Positions 34,505 to 47,039 of a stretch of 64,000 nt of DNA are shown one piece after another; within the stretch, counting starts at the first letter, position 1, and each line of letters opens with the position of its first letter. The position numbers and the translations under genes were made by a program. The notes under the pieces are model-generated. The model saw only the letters and a program-made list of their open reading frames with translations, made no database searches and was not told where the DNA came from. Origin of the DNA: Trichaptum fuscoviolaceum (taxonomy: Eukaryota; Basidiomycota; Agaricomycetes; Hymenochaetales; Trichaptaceae); contig CAJSYZ010000007.1 of assembly GCA_910574455.1 (NCBI GenBank), forward strand, positions 5,843,311 to 5,907,310, read 5' to 3'.

Positions 34505-36185
34505 GTCGCCCACCTACGAGCGGGCTCGTCGCCGGCTCCCACCGCCTTTCAGCTTAGGCATCGGCGGGCGCGGAGGGGGAGGTCGCACGCTTCGCAGCAA
34601 CACTGTCCGCTGACGCTGACACTTGGCATGGGCGGCGTTGGTGCCGGTTCTGTCTTGATTTGTGTACGTGCGAGAGAACCTGGTGCGTGAGGGCAGTCTG
34701 GAGGGTAGGCGGGACGAGAGGTTGGATCCAGGCGTTGGTGTGGGTGCTGCTGTTGGTGTCGGACCTTGAGAGCCAGACCACTGCTGCTGTGTTGTTCGTT
34801 GTTGGGCTACACCAGTAGCCTCTTCCTCGTCTTCCTCAGCCTTACGAGTAGCACTATCAGCAGACGATCGTCAGAAAGTGCGCAGAAGCATACCGAGGAG
34901 GCATAAGGATTTTCATCATCATTGCTATCGTACGCGCCATTCTTCTCAATCTTGCGGACAAGTTTCTTCGTTTGCTTGCCTGCACCTGTTAACTGCTGTT
35001 CTGTTTCCTCGTCTTCATCTGATTCATCTATATAACCCTCTCGTGTCTCATTTGCTGTACAATATTCACGCTTTAGACGTTCCTGGATAGCAGAAAAGAG
35101 AGTTGATCAACTGAATATTGAGAGAGAGAAAAAGAACTGAGCAAACCTCAATCTCCTTGGCCTCATCGTAACGAGTGACCTCAACATCCATCTTCTCTTC
35201 ATCATCCGCAAACTCCCCCTTATACTCCATCTCATCCAAGCCGCCTTCGCCTCTGTCTCTTTCTGGTCTCCGGCGGTCATCAACACCCTGTTCATTGTCT
35301 TCCTTGAACAGCCCACGCACCCCCGGGTCTACAGTCTACAGTCTCCTCCCCCGGGGCCCAGCGACCTGCCACCAATGTCATATACGAGACTCGCGCCCGT
35401 TGTCGCACCACCCGCGATCGGCGCAGAGATGCCGTTCGCCGCATACTGCGCGAGCGCAACGACCAGCGGTCCATCTCGCGATTCTTCTCCATCCTTGCCA
35501 TCAGCTTCACTGCCTCCTTGAGGCTCGGCTCAATCTGGTACGTCTCCCGACACTTCTGAACCTTGTACCACCGGTGCACAGGCACGAGCGTGAACACATG
35601 GTCCGCTGCGGGCATGAACAGCGCGTGCGTCTCGCTCTTCGCGGCCTCCTCCGTCCTTCCCACCCACACCTGACTGCCCGTCCTGTCCTCCGCGACCCAG
35701 GGATACTGTTCCTCTCGACGCTCTGCCGGATGTGCTCGGGCACCAGGAACAGAGACTTCTTCTGAAACTTGCGTTTCCGCTCGTCAATGTTTTTGTCTTT
35801 GACATCCTTCCCTTTCTGCGGGAGCGCCTCGTTGTGGATCGGCCGCTCCTCAGCATCGACCATGACTATACGTCCATCTGCACCAATGACGGGCTTCTCA
35901 TCTACCCCTAACACCGGCTTCATGGGCACCTGCGAGATGTCGCCGCCCACACCCTCACCAGTAGTGTCACGGCGCAGCTCCTTGTGGTTGAGCTTCACGG
36001 GCCGCGCCTACGTACTGATGTCGACCGGTTTCCGCGAGTCGAACTTCATCACGTCGTATCACCACCCATGCCTGTCGCAGCTCATCAGCTTGAACTCCTA
36101 GTACAGCGCGTCCTTGCCTCTGACAGCCGTGAACGTCGAGGCCAAAATCGACCCGGAGCCACCTTGATCTCAGACTTCGGCTCGA
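34505..36185 (-). pseudogene. TFIIF alpha subunit (RAP74/Tfg1) pseudogene
   Basis: The minus strand matches the RNA polymerase II factor TFIIF large subunit in order. Pieces are FTAVRGKDALY*EFKLMS (stop), YDVMKFDSRKPVDIST (with flanking stops), RPVKLNHKELRRD, HIRQSVERNSIP, then after a one-base shift near 35703 WVGRTEEAAKSETHALFMPA, DHVFTLVPVHRWYKVQK and LKEAVKLMARMEKNREMDRW. Further on are DEMEYKGEFADDEEKMDV, an intron, ERLKREYC..NETREGYIDESDED, another intron, and a Ser/Pro-rich tail that breaks down near the LINE 3' end. Nonsense codons sit where Gln, Arg and Trp are expected (CAG to TAG, CGA to TGA, TGG to TAG), all C-to-T type changes. The C-terminal winged helix is missing. Confidence 0.8.
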
Positions 36186-36194
36186 GCTTCACCA

Positions 36195-36540
36195 GCCTTC
36201 ACGGTGTGATCAAGACAAGAGGAGGCGAAGGTGCTGGTGTCCTTGGGGTCGAAGACAAGGTCATAATGTAGTGCGTGTATCCTTCAAATATCTTCAGAGA
36301 TGATTAGACGAGGTCTGATTCTGAAGAGGTGGGTGTACGTACCCAAATACACTTCCACTGCTCATCCCAGTCCCATGCTTTGGTGGTCATATCATCACAG
36401 CCCGTCAGCACAATGCTAAGCATAGGATGAGCAAACAGGCATCGAATGTAATCAGGATGGGCCTTGAATGCAGTCACTTTCCCGTGAGTGTTGTAATTGA
36501 AGACCCGTAGCTGGAAGTCGTCGAGTCGATGTTTTCACGG
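36195..36540 (-). pseudogene. Coatomer beta-prime (COPB2/Sec27) pseudogene fragment B
   Basis: The minus strand reads LDDFQLRVFNYNTHGKV, TAFKAHPDYIRC, MLSIVLTGCDDMTTKAWDWD and EQWKCIW, then an intact-looking GTACGT...AG intron, then IFEGYTHYIMTL. After a one-base loss the frame continues as DPKDTSTFASSCLDHTVK. This is the WD40 region just before that in fragment A, with an overlap at the IFEG..THYI segment. Sequence then passes directly into the TFIIF remnant near 36190. Confidence 0.8.
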
Positions 36541-36859
36541 ACTTAGCGATTTGAGGCTTGAGGCACAATGATGCTGCGGAGTTTGAATTACCAACAAGAC
36601 CGTCACGCGTCGCGTTCAACGAGCTCTCCTCCCTCCCTCTCTCTCTTTCCACTTCGTCGCTGTCCATCCATCCCCTCCTCCGTCCATCCATCCCCAGGAT
36701 GGCCTTCAAATCTAAGCATTTCTGCTGTTGATGGTATGTGATTGTACTACACTCATATTTTATCTTCTTTTTTTGATGATTTACTACTGTGCCACCTGAG
36801 TGTGACTGTATGCCACTTGCTACGTTACACCTGTGGCACGGTGCCAGTGGCAGTGCCAC

Positions 36860-37925
36860 GCGGGAACACGGACGCTGCAAAGCTCGCCCGCGAGGCGCTC
36901 TGCAAACAACTCGACGACTACAGGCTCGAAGCCGTCCTCGGGAAAGGCAGATTCAGCCGCGTCTACCAAGCCGTGGACATCTCCCACCGCGAATACGGCA
37001 AGAAGGTTGCGATCAAGCAGATTCCACGTGCGAATGTCGACCGAGACAGTCGGGACATGTTTACAGAGAAGATCCTTTCTGACCTGGCTTTGCTTAACTC
37101 ACCCTATTTTACCCCTCTCATAGACCCGCAAAACTTCATCATCATCCAGGGCTTGGCCACCAGCGATATTTTGCGAGGTGCGATGAGCAACACGAAGAAG
37201 CTGGTCCGCATGCATGAAATTAAGTTCATCATGGCGCAACTTGTACGTCTCCGCTTCCTTTCCCCCAAGCTGTGTCTCATATTTTTTCGTAGTGCTATGC
37301 CGTGGGCACCTTGCAAAACCAGGCCGTCGTCCATCGCGACCTTATGCCCGACAACGTCTTCATGGATGAGCACGGTCGGCTCGTCATTGGGGACTTCGGC
37401 CTCGCACACGTTTTCAAAGGACATGCGGTAAGCAATGACGAGGTACTAACTTACGATGACTATTGGCACAGGACTAAGGGCAAGTGTGGCACGACGGGCT
37501 ACATGGCACCAGAGATGCTTCGTGGCGACCATTACTCGTACAAGGCCGACAGTTTTTCCGTTGGCGTCATGTTCTATGAGCTTGGCTTTGGCAGAGTGAG
37601 TTTCGTCCGTTCCAACCCATCACCCTCACTGACACCGCCTTTATTAGCTGCCCTTCCGTGGGAGGGATTGCAAGGATTTTGAGGCCAACGCACTGTACGA
37701 AAATGCGTTCATTCCTCAATGGTTCCGCAAGCGTTACCCAGAGGCATGCCATCTGATGCGGTGTCTGCTAGCCAAGAACCCAGACCACTGCATCCCGATG
37801 CTGAGGATACCTTGCAGAGCCGGTACTTCCGAGGAGTGTAAGTCGACCACCCCCATCTGCGCCATTCTCTACATGACCTTCGCCTCAGAAACTGGGATCA
37901 GGTCGCAGATAAGATACATGTTACG
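36860..37925 (+). pseudogene. Protein kinase (AGC-like) with 3' frameshift
   Basis: The kinase domain reads YRLEAVLGKGRFSRVYQA (glycine loop), KKVAIKQI (VAIK lysine), VVHRDLMPDN (catalytic loop), VIGDFGLAHVF (DFG), and GTTGYMAPEMLRGD (APE). Two introns fit well: 37246-37293 (between IMAQL and CYAVGTL) and about 37595-37647 (between LGFGR and LPFRGRD). The catalytic loop has Met where nearly all kinases have Lys (HRDLKPxN). After LLAKNPDH one base is missing near 37795; restoring frame by eye would give the usual ending ..TLQSRYFRGVNWDQV across a third intron. The 5' end is unclear. Catalytic activity and a full-length product are both doubtful. Confidence 0.7.
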
Positions 37926-38029
37926 CATCAAGCTGCTTACCCTTGTTTACACATTGTTTATGTTCCCCCTCATCTTTTTCTCTCACCCTTTCTACCTGCA
38001 TGTGCGTACACACATTGCATCATTCTTTC

Positions 38030-38395
38030 ATCATTGACTCCACACTCCGATGGCTCCACTCGCTCCACCCTCACTCCGAGAGCCCCAGGACCTTCCACTC
38101 CGATGATACATCATTCTACTCCACTCTACTCCACCTATGTTCCGATCTGACATCATCCTCCATTAATTAGAGCCACTATGACGGACTCACTCCACTTCTG
38201 ACCCGCGATGATGTAGTTTCATTCCTTGCTCCACTCTATTGTTCTCTGTAGTATATAAGGCCATGTACATAGCGCCCCAGGATGACACTTAAGTCAATCC
38301 TCCTATAGTCTTTTACAATCACGTACCAAAGACTCTGTTCACCCACGACTTCCGGTATAGAGACCCTCACAAAGCGGACCCTCTATACTGTACTT
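38030..38395. other. CCACTC-rich non-coding stretch
   Basis: ACTCCAC/CCACTC motifs recur between 38036 and 38250, and a TATA-like TATATAAG lies at 38254. The repeats are too irregular to define a unit. It could be the end of a decayed element or a promoter for the following frame. Confidence 0.35.
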
Positions 38396-38818
38396 GCTAC
38401 TTCACCCAACAACGCTTTGGTCACTTATCATTTCCGTGATAAGTCCATCGAAGCCGTGAACGTAACAATACAGCCCGTCCCCGCCAAGTGGAAGACTGCA
38501 CCGCATAAGGTTCAGGAAGGCGCGTACCTCAGCATGTGCGTCCTTGTTGACTGTAAGAAAACTTGCCATTGTATTCTCCATGTGCATTGTTGTGATCACA
38601 TTCACAGCCCCTCCCTACCCGCCATCCAACATCGGATACTTTACCAACGCACCACCCCGAGCGGCTTACTGTTAGTCGCAGAGACAACCACAACCAACCC
38701 GCCCGTCCGCTATCTCCGTCAGGACGCGTCCATTGTCGGTGTCTCTGAAGTATTGAACCCGGACCCGAATTTTCCAAAAGCACTGGTAGACCCGGAGAGT
38801 CCGGTGGACCAACTGTAG
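38381..38818 (+). CDS. Two-exon reading frame of unknown identity (likely gene fragment)
   Basis: The frame is open from about 38381 (LYTVLATSPNNALVTYHFR..) to a donor at 38536 (AGCAT/GTGCGT). After an intron to 38607 it continues PSLPAIQHRILYQRTTPSG..LLLVAETTTTNPPVRYLR and ends ..SPVDQL at 38818. Codon use and the clean splice sites suggest real coding sequence. There is no start codon in a good position and I do not recognise the protein. Given the surrounding remnants, it is probably another captured or truncated gene piece. Confidence 0.35.
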   Translation, partial: LYTVLATSPNNALVTYHFRDKSIEAVNVTIQPVPAKWKTAPHKVQEGAYLSMCVLVDCKKTCHCILHVHCCDHIHSPSLPAIQHRILYQRTTPSGLLLVAETTTTNPPVRYLRQDASIVGVSEVLNPDPNFPKALVDPESPVDQL

Positions 38819-38819
38819 T

Positions 38820-39330
38820 CATCTGTATGCATGTAAATAATTTAGATTTTGCTGAATAAAAATGGATTATTATATATCATTTTATGTGCTGAAAGGCCCT
38901 GGGATGCTGAATAGGCAGCAATGTTTATGCCGCTGGCAATGGATTTTAAGAGATATATGGCCTGCAACTCATGGTATAGGCCAGAACCCGTTGTCAGGTC
39001 TGGCACTTTGGCAAGCCTTATGTCCGAATTTGGATAATATATTACGCAGAATCCGTCGTAATTGGCTGGAATCCGTTATATCGATGAGCAGGATTACAGG
39101 GGTTACGCGAGATTTCAGGCCTTCCAACCCCCAAAATTCTCACACGGGTTACAAGAGCCGTCATGGTTACATTGCCTTACGGCGAAATCCAAGCTCTTAT
39201 AAACGCTGTCTATTCCTTGCAGGGGTTCCCTGCGTTTCCCTGGTATATTCTTGATTCCAGAGGTTATTACCAGCCTGGATTTTTTTTGCACTTTTCCTGA
39301 TGCTGTCGGTTTCTCGTTCGCCACTCATAC
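38820..39330. other. Unassigned stretch
   Basis: One open frame of about 130 codons starts at 38862 but shows no recognisable motif. Nothing else is supported. Confidence 0.3.
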
Positions 39331-39334
39331 TCTA

Positions 39335-39800
39335 TATTGTAGAGTTCGTCAACACCTCTTTTATCCGATCAGGCCTCGCGAGTGACGAGCATGAACACAC
39401 ACCGCTGAAGCTGCTCTGCGTGCTCTTCATCACCGCCAATCGCAAACAGCGCGCTTGCGAAGTACGCAGAGTCGACTTCGAGGCTATCTTGGTCTCGAAT
39501 GTGACCAACAAAATCTACATGTCCGTCCTTCTTATTCGCTCCGGTGCAATAGATGCGCACACAGGTCATGCTGCAAGCACCGTGTCCATAACCGAGCCAA
39601 CCTCATCGTTGGACTTTCTTCCCGCCCAATCCCGCAGACCCAGTTGAAGGTCGAGGCCGCCCGAAAGTCATGGGCATTAAGTAGATTTGGGCGCGTATGG
39701 TGCAAATGCATCTCATGAGGAGCTGTGGGTGGGCGAGAGCAGTGTTATTGGGGAGAGAAAGGTGCGGCTTGAGGTTTTCTTTGTGGACTAATCTAAGTTG
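39335..39800 (+). pseudogene. AKAP7-like 3' remnant
   Basis: FVNTSFIRSGLASDEHEHTP, LKLLCVLFI and VDFEAILVSNV match the second-HxT half of the copy at 11516-12789. The second HxT is altered (LHCTL to LLCVL). Only the C-terminal half is present. Confidence 0.6.
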
Positions 39801-39804
39801 CATT

Positions 39805-40915
39805 TCGGAAGTAGGTTGAAGCGGATTTGTAGTATGGTGATTTACACGTGAGTGGAATTTTGATTTATCTGCATTTATAGCTGGTTTTCTTTGCGAGCCT
39901 TCATTTGCATCAGGTCGCGTTCAATTTCTGTTACCGGCATCTTTGAGCCTATACGTAGGTCAAGAACTTGTGTATGTACGCTCGACGGCGCTTCGATTAT
40001 CTCGCACCCTCAAGTCACATGGACACAGTCGTCGCGTTTGTACTTCGGTATGAAGCTTGTCTTGGGCCTGACATTCGTTCGTGTTACTGACATTTGCTGC
40101 TACAAAGGAGGATACCCTTGCATCTTTCGAATTATTCAGTTCTTATTGTGGTCTAACATAGGTCAGCCCTTTGTGCATGGAACTGCTTCAGCGGTAAGTT
40201 GTGATAAGTGGTATCTCAGACGGTGTCCAATGCCGACCGATGGTTGTGCCTCTTGAGCCTTGAGCCCCGGTCGCGCAACTCTGTTCTGTAGATCGCTTGA
40301 TTTGGTACACATGTGTCTTGTGCAAAAGATATCAATAGGTATGGTTCAAGGAGAAACCCGAAGAGCACAGCGCTGAAGGTATGTACGTTGCCCACCATAT
40401 TCAGAATCTTTCCCTTGTCAACAAGCTGACGGTTGTACATCTTGCGCTCACAGACGTCGAAAGCACGTGTGTGTTATTGTCTGTCAACAAGAAAGATGAG
40501 TTGTACTATTAGACCAAGCCATACCCGAAAGAATACCTTGTCGAGCTGACATGGAATAACCTTTTACATCATCTCTCGCTTGCTTCAACTCGGTCTTCGC
40601 TCGCAGAACCGATGGCTTCCGCTCGCATCTCTACACTTTGGTGAAGGAATTTTAGACCTTCGGCCTTCTGGACACCCTCACCGTTGAATTACTGCCTCTT
40701 ACGCAATCTTCCCTACGCGCCTCCAGCCGAACGAAGACGTTTCCTTTGTCAACCACAGACAAGTGGTTTCCTCTGTCATGGAACGGTATCAGCATAGCAG
40801 GGTCATCATCGGAGGTGTGGTTGAAAGGTATTGTAGAGGAGCTGATAATCTGTGTGGTTAGTTTACATTTGATCGATCATAAGAATGTACTAAACGTTGA
40901 TTGTCGGGCCACCAA
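39805..40915. other. Decayed stretch without a supported gene
   Basis: Short hydrophobic readings occur on both strands, but no motif or conserved counterpart was recognised. Confidence 0.35.
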
Positions 40916-40919
40916 CAAA

Positions 40920-41086
40920 CAATAGCTGACTTCTTGCCTCGAGGCAGTGCTCACCACAGGATGCGGTAGATGTGGTTGAGGAATGTGGTTTGTGGTTCCA
41001 TTGAGTGGGCCTTAAAGCCTGCGCATCCCCCTGCAGACCTCACCAGTACTCCCCCAGCTACAGCAACAAACTCCTCAAAGTCGACC
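40920..41086 (+). promoter_or_regulatory. Conserved upstream region of F-box/LRR-like copy 2
   Basis: Counterpart of 7740-7937, sharing CACCACAGGAT, TGTGGTTCCATT and AAAGCCTGCGCATC. It ends at the ATG at 41087. Confidence 0.5.
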
Positions 41087-41689
41087 ATGGCTTCGTCCAC
41101 GCACATCCACAACTTCCCAAATGAGATCCTCGAAAAGGTGTTTCAGGAAGCGACCCGCGTCCGCACACCACCGTCCTTTAAGCAGGCGCCTTACAACATT
41201 TCGAATGTATGTGGTCGATGACGTACCATTGCGCTGCATCCGAAGTTCTGGGAGAATATCGTTGTCAAAGACTCATCTGTCCGGGGCGTGAAGCTTTTCC
41301 GCCTCTTCCTCAAACATGCACTTCATCAACTTGAATCCCGATTGGCGAGCGTGACGTACCATGGAAGAAGTGGTGGCAATCGTCAAGAAGACTGGGATGT
41401 CCCGGAGCCGCTTGCTGATTTGTCAGGAACCTCAGCTGTTTGGATTAATCCGGGGCCGTCAGCGACGCCACCCCGGATTAATCCCACTTGGATTAATCCA
41501 GAATTGATTAGTATTATTTTCTAGACTATTATACATTTGTTGTATCTACTGCATGGATTAATCCGCACATGGGATTAATCCCTCACCTAGGATTAATCCG
41601 CACATTGGATTAATCCCTCACCCAGGATTAATCCATGCATCGGGTTAATCCATACACTACAAATAGAAATAAAGCTAAAACATACCTTG

Positions 41690-43180
<1,491 letters not shown>

Positions 43181-43182
43181 TC

Positions 43183-43825
43183 TAGGGCTCCGCACCGTAC
43201 CGTAAACGGTAACGGCCGTATAGTACGTTACCCCATACGATAACGGGACGTAAATTTACGGCCGTAAATAGACCATTCCAGCCTCTTTTACGGTACGGGA
43301 CGGCCGTTTTACGGCCGTAAACGGTAATACGGGTTTTAATTACCGAAAAAGCTATCTGTATATATTTTATCTAGTAAAATCTATAGATGACATCCATAAG
43401 TAGCTATAGAAATGAACATACACATCATAATAGATTCCATATGCCTAAAAAAGCCTCTGCACAGCCTGTGCTTCGCAAGAGTCACAACATGTTGTCACGG
43501 GTAAGCGTGCGAACTTGGGGTAGGTGTGACTTTTCGACATCAATGCAAGTGATTCGTGACGGAAAAGACTATATTTAGATACTATTGTCATGCATATAGC
43601 ATGTGGTAATATGTTTCCATAGAAAACCGTAGTAGTTTTACATAAAATCATACTATTCTAGGTAACCCCGTACCGTAACCGTATACGGCCGTAATTGGAG
43701 ACCCATATACGGTTACGGTCCGTAAATTTACGGCCGTAATTTGAGCTTAAAAATTCTCCTTACGGTACGTGTACGGCCCGTACCGTACCGTAAACCGTAT
43801 AATACGGTACGGTTGCGGAGCCCTA
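43183..43825. mobile_element. Nested hAT-type MITE 1 (643 bp)
   Basis: Terminal inverted repeats start TAGGGCTCCGCA at both ends. The element is flanked by a perfect 8-bp duplication CATCGATC (43175-43182 and 43826-43833). Its arms are filled with variants of TACGGCCGTAA and CGGTACGG. It has no coding capacity. TAGGG ends and an 8-bp duplication fit hAT. Confidence 0.9.
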
Positions 43826-43904
43826 CATCGATCTGTCTCTTATCGATTTACACCTTTGTCCCGCGGCCCGCCAAGCTAGCATATCCTCCATCACGATCCT
43901 TGAG

Positions 43905-44410
43905 GGCGCTGACTCACAGGGCAATTAAGTTGGCATTGTCTGCTCCACAGTGTCAGTATAGCAGAGGCTTTTCATTACATCGCAGGCAGCACCTTTTTTT
44001 AGACGCTCGATAGCTTACTGAACTTCAGATTCAGTGTATGCCTCGGGTCCATTAGCTTGGACAGCAGGTCCCCTTCCGGAGACGTAAGCATATTCTTCTC
44101 CATCTTTTCTCAACACCATTCTCACTCTCAAATGTAGTGTAGGAAGTTGCCACACAGATATCTATCACTCTGGGTCCAATAGAGTTGGCTTTGTCTACTC
44201 GACATTGCCGTGTAGCAGAGGCTTTTTAATTGATTGTAGGCGGCACTTCTCTTCCATGCTCGATTACATACTGAACCTCAGAGCTAGTGTCTGCCTTGGG
44301 ACCATTAGTCTGGACGGCAGTCCCCTTCCGAAGACGTAAGTTTCTTTATCTTCTTCTATTCTTGTAATGCAGTTGCGGTCCAAAACCTCAGACGCAGTGT
44401 AGGAAGTTGC
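43905..44410. repeat. Two imperfect tandem units of about 245 bp
   Basis: Both units contain GTAGCAGAGGCTTTT or a close variant, GGACGGCAG(G)TCCCCTTCCG, GACGTAAG, and GTGTAGGAAGTTGCC followed by CAGATAT. They lie inside the hAT-like element. Confidence 0.6.
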
Positions 44411-45239
44411 CGCCCAGATATCCATCATTCTGGGTCCAATCCTGAGTCCAATCTCTTAAGTGGTAGACGACTTCTGAAAACGTGAGCATTTCCTCTCTTA
44501 TCTGCTTACTATCTTTCTCACCCTTAATGTAGGAAGCTTGCCATTTTCTTCTTTTGACCGTCAACAACAATCCTGGTGCAAGTAGCGACGCAACCAAGGT
44601 TGTGTCCACCGTCAATCATCTGCTATTGCTTACGCCACGACAGTTCCTCGGCTTTCTGACATTCGTCTGTCAGTGACCTACGATACATGCGATCTGTCGG
44701 GATAGCGCCAAACATCCTCATGTTTGACAGGTACCTTCCACAAGGAACCTGGCGAGCGTCGTGTCAAGTCCCGTGTTGCACGAAATTTGCTACTTGCTGC
44801 TCCTATTGGAGATTGTGCGTGCACGTTTCTCTTGTTTCATGTCGACATCCTAACTTTTTGTAACAGTGATCAAAAGCGATCAGCATCCATATATCCCAAG
44901 AAAGCAAAGCATGAAAGAAGTCATCAAGAGTAGAGCCATCCCGTCCTGAGGTCGTAAAGAGTCTTGAGTCTAGCAACAGAATCTATGTGGCGACCCAGTC
45001 AATCGACCCTCTCAGCCACTCTCGGTCGATCATCGTTCAACTGACGTTGTGGTTCCTTGTCTACAGGAGGACCGTGCACAGTCCTGATGGGGGTTCTGCC
45101 CAAGCCAGGCATTTCCTCATCAGCTGCAGATCTAGGCCAGATCTAATGCTGCAAGGTCTCACTAGACCTAGGCTAGGCTCAGTCTCGTCAGTGTCAAGGT
45201 CGCCACTACGCGCACACGTTCTCGCGCTCACGATTCCAG

Positions 45240-47020
45240 CTCTCCGCACAAAGACTTCTCGCAAGACCGCAATGTCGACCATCACTCCTGGACATTCAGC
45301 TCTTTGCTACTCTTGCATAGCTCTGTAGGACACTCTACTCGCTCTGCTTCTGTGGTCCTTTCCCCCTCACCTTGGGACCTTGGAATAGCTCCAGCTCTGG
45401 AAAGCAGCCTGGATTGGCTCCTGCTCTGATTCGACCCGTCTTTTCTTCTTATATATACCTGGACTCGTCTCGTCTTAATCTCCTGCTTGACGATGTTTGA
45501 TACCCAAGTGAACTACCAACGCAATTTCCGAGGAACGGCTGGCATCACTGCTTCGACCTATTAGAAGATATACACTATTGGTTGTTAAGGTGTGACATGG
45601 GTATAGGCAAACCCGGGTTACCCACGTATCCGACCCGCAGGTCTGTCACGGGTTTGGGTGTTATGGGTCTGGGTGCACCCACGACATCAAACCCGGGTCG
45701 GGTTTGGGTCAGGGGTTTATCAAAGTGGGTCAAACCCGGGTCACCCATTACTATAAATTTACCTTACATAATATGTTATTTTCACCTGTAATTCCTCAGA
45801 AAGTCCTCTTGTTATCAAAGAACACTTATAGATATGGTTTACTAGGGCTACTAAAGCTAAAATAAGCGACTTTGGGAACAGTGGGTATGAGTAAAACGAG
45901 TAAACAGAAAACAGATTGCCTTATACGGTAATAGTTTTGTGGGAACATAGCTTTATTGGCCTTATGTTTTGACCCGGGTCAGACCCGTGATCAACCCGAC
46001 CCACACCCAAACCCGACCTGCACCCATGAAGCCAGACCCGGGTCGGGTCCGGGTCTCCCTTATTCTTCCTCCAAACCCGGTGAACGGATACGGGTCGGGT
46101 CGGGTCAGACCCATGTCACACCTTATTGGTTGTAACAAAATCTTCGCTGCCGGGCTTAGCACTGACCTCGCCAAGCTTTCGGAATCCCTGGTGGTCTACA
46201 AGACCAATCGACATCAAGACCGTCATCCATTTGACACTGATTCGCCTCTTTGTCACGCTCTTTGGATGGGTCTACTGGCTATAAACCTCAAACTATATCA
46301 AAACTACTCTCTATGTCTCCTCTTATATACCCCGGTCTCCTTTCGTCATCTAATCTCCTGATGGACGATGCTCGACACTCAAGAGGTCCGGTAACTTACC
46401 GTACACAATTTCCGAAGATCGGCTGGTTACCACTGCTTCAACCTATCAAAAGATATACACTATTTGTTGTAACAAATCTTCGCTGCCGGGCTTAGCATTG
46501 GATCATGCCAAACACTCGTGATTCTGGTGATTGACAAGACTGTTTGACCTAAAGACCGTCTTCCACATGGCATTGATTCGCTTCTGTGTCACGCCCATTA
46601 GATGAGTCTACTGGCAAATTTCTCTTGTCTCTCTAATCCTGTCTCCTCTCCCTTCTCGCTGGTTGATACTCGACAATCAAGGAGTCTCGCGAGACACCAC
46701 TAACAGCTACCGAAGAATTACCGGTTATATCTGCTTCGACCTATTAGAAATTATACAGTATTTGTTGTAACAAAATCTTCGCTGCCCTTGACCACGCCAA
46801 TAACTCGGAACTCCTGGGTGGCCTACAACACCGTTTGCCATGAAGACTATGCACCATTTAACACTGATTTTCCTCCTTGTCACGCTCTTTGGATGTGTCT
46901 CTGGGCTACAAACCTCAGTTTCTCCTCTCTTTGTCTTCTCTTATATACCCAGGTCCCCTCTTGCCTTCTAATGTCCTACTTGGCGAGAGTCGGAAGTCAG
47001 TTAAAATTAAAACGCTTATA
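45240..47020. repeat. About four tandem units of roughly 300 bp, one split by a MITE
   Basis: Units share ..TTATATACCC.., a (C/T)TCGACCTAT(T/C)A..GATATACACTATT segment, and TTGTTGTAACAAAATCTTCGCTGCC. The last motif occurs at about 46126, 46464 and 46762. MITE 2 inserted within one unit (45586-46125). Confidence 0.65.
45586..46125. mobile_element. Nested hAT-type MITE 2 (540 bp)
   Basis: Perfect 17-bp inverted ends (TAAGGTGTGACATGGGT) lie between copies of the 8-bp duplication TTGGTTGT (45578-45585 and 46126-46133). Both halves are rich in ACCCGGGT/GACCCGGGTC motifs. No coding capacity. Confidence 0.9.
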
Positions 47021-47039
47021 TATATCATCTATTGTAATC

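Noticed and set aside
30130..36540. A single functional COPB2 gene with a large intron
   Set aside because: Fragments overlap, contain frameshifts and a stop, and the later fragment lies downstream of an unrelated broken gene and a LINE.
38862..39254. 130-codon plus-strand frame
   Set aside because: No motif, no conserved counterpart, no splice or promoter support.
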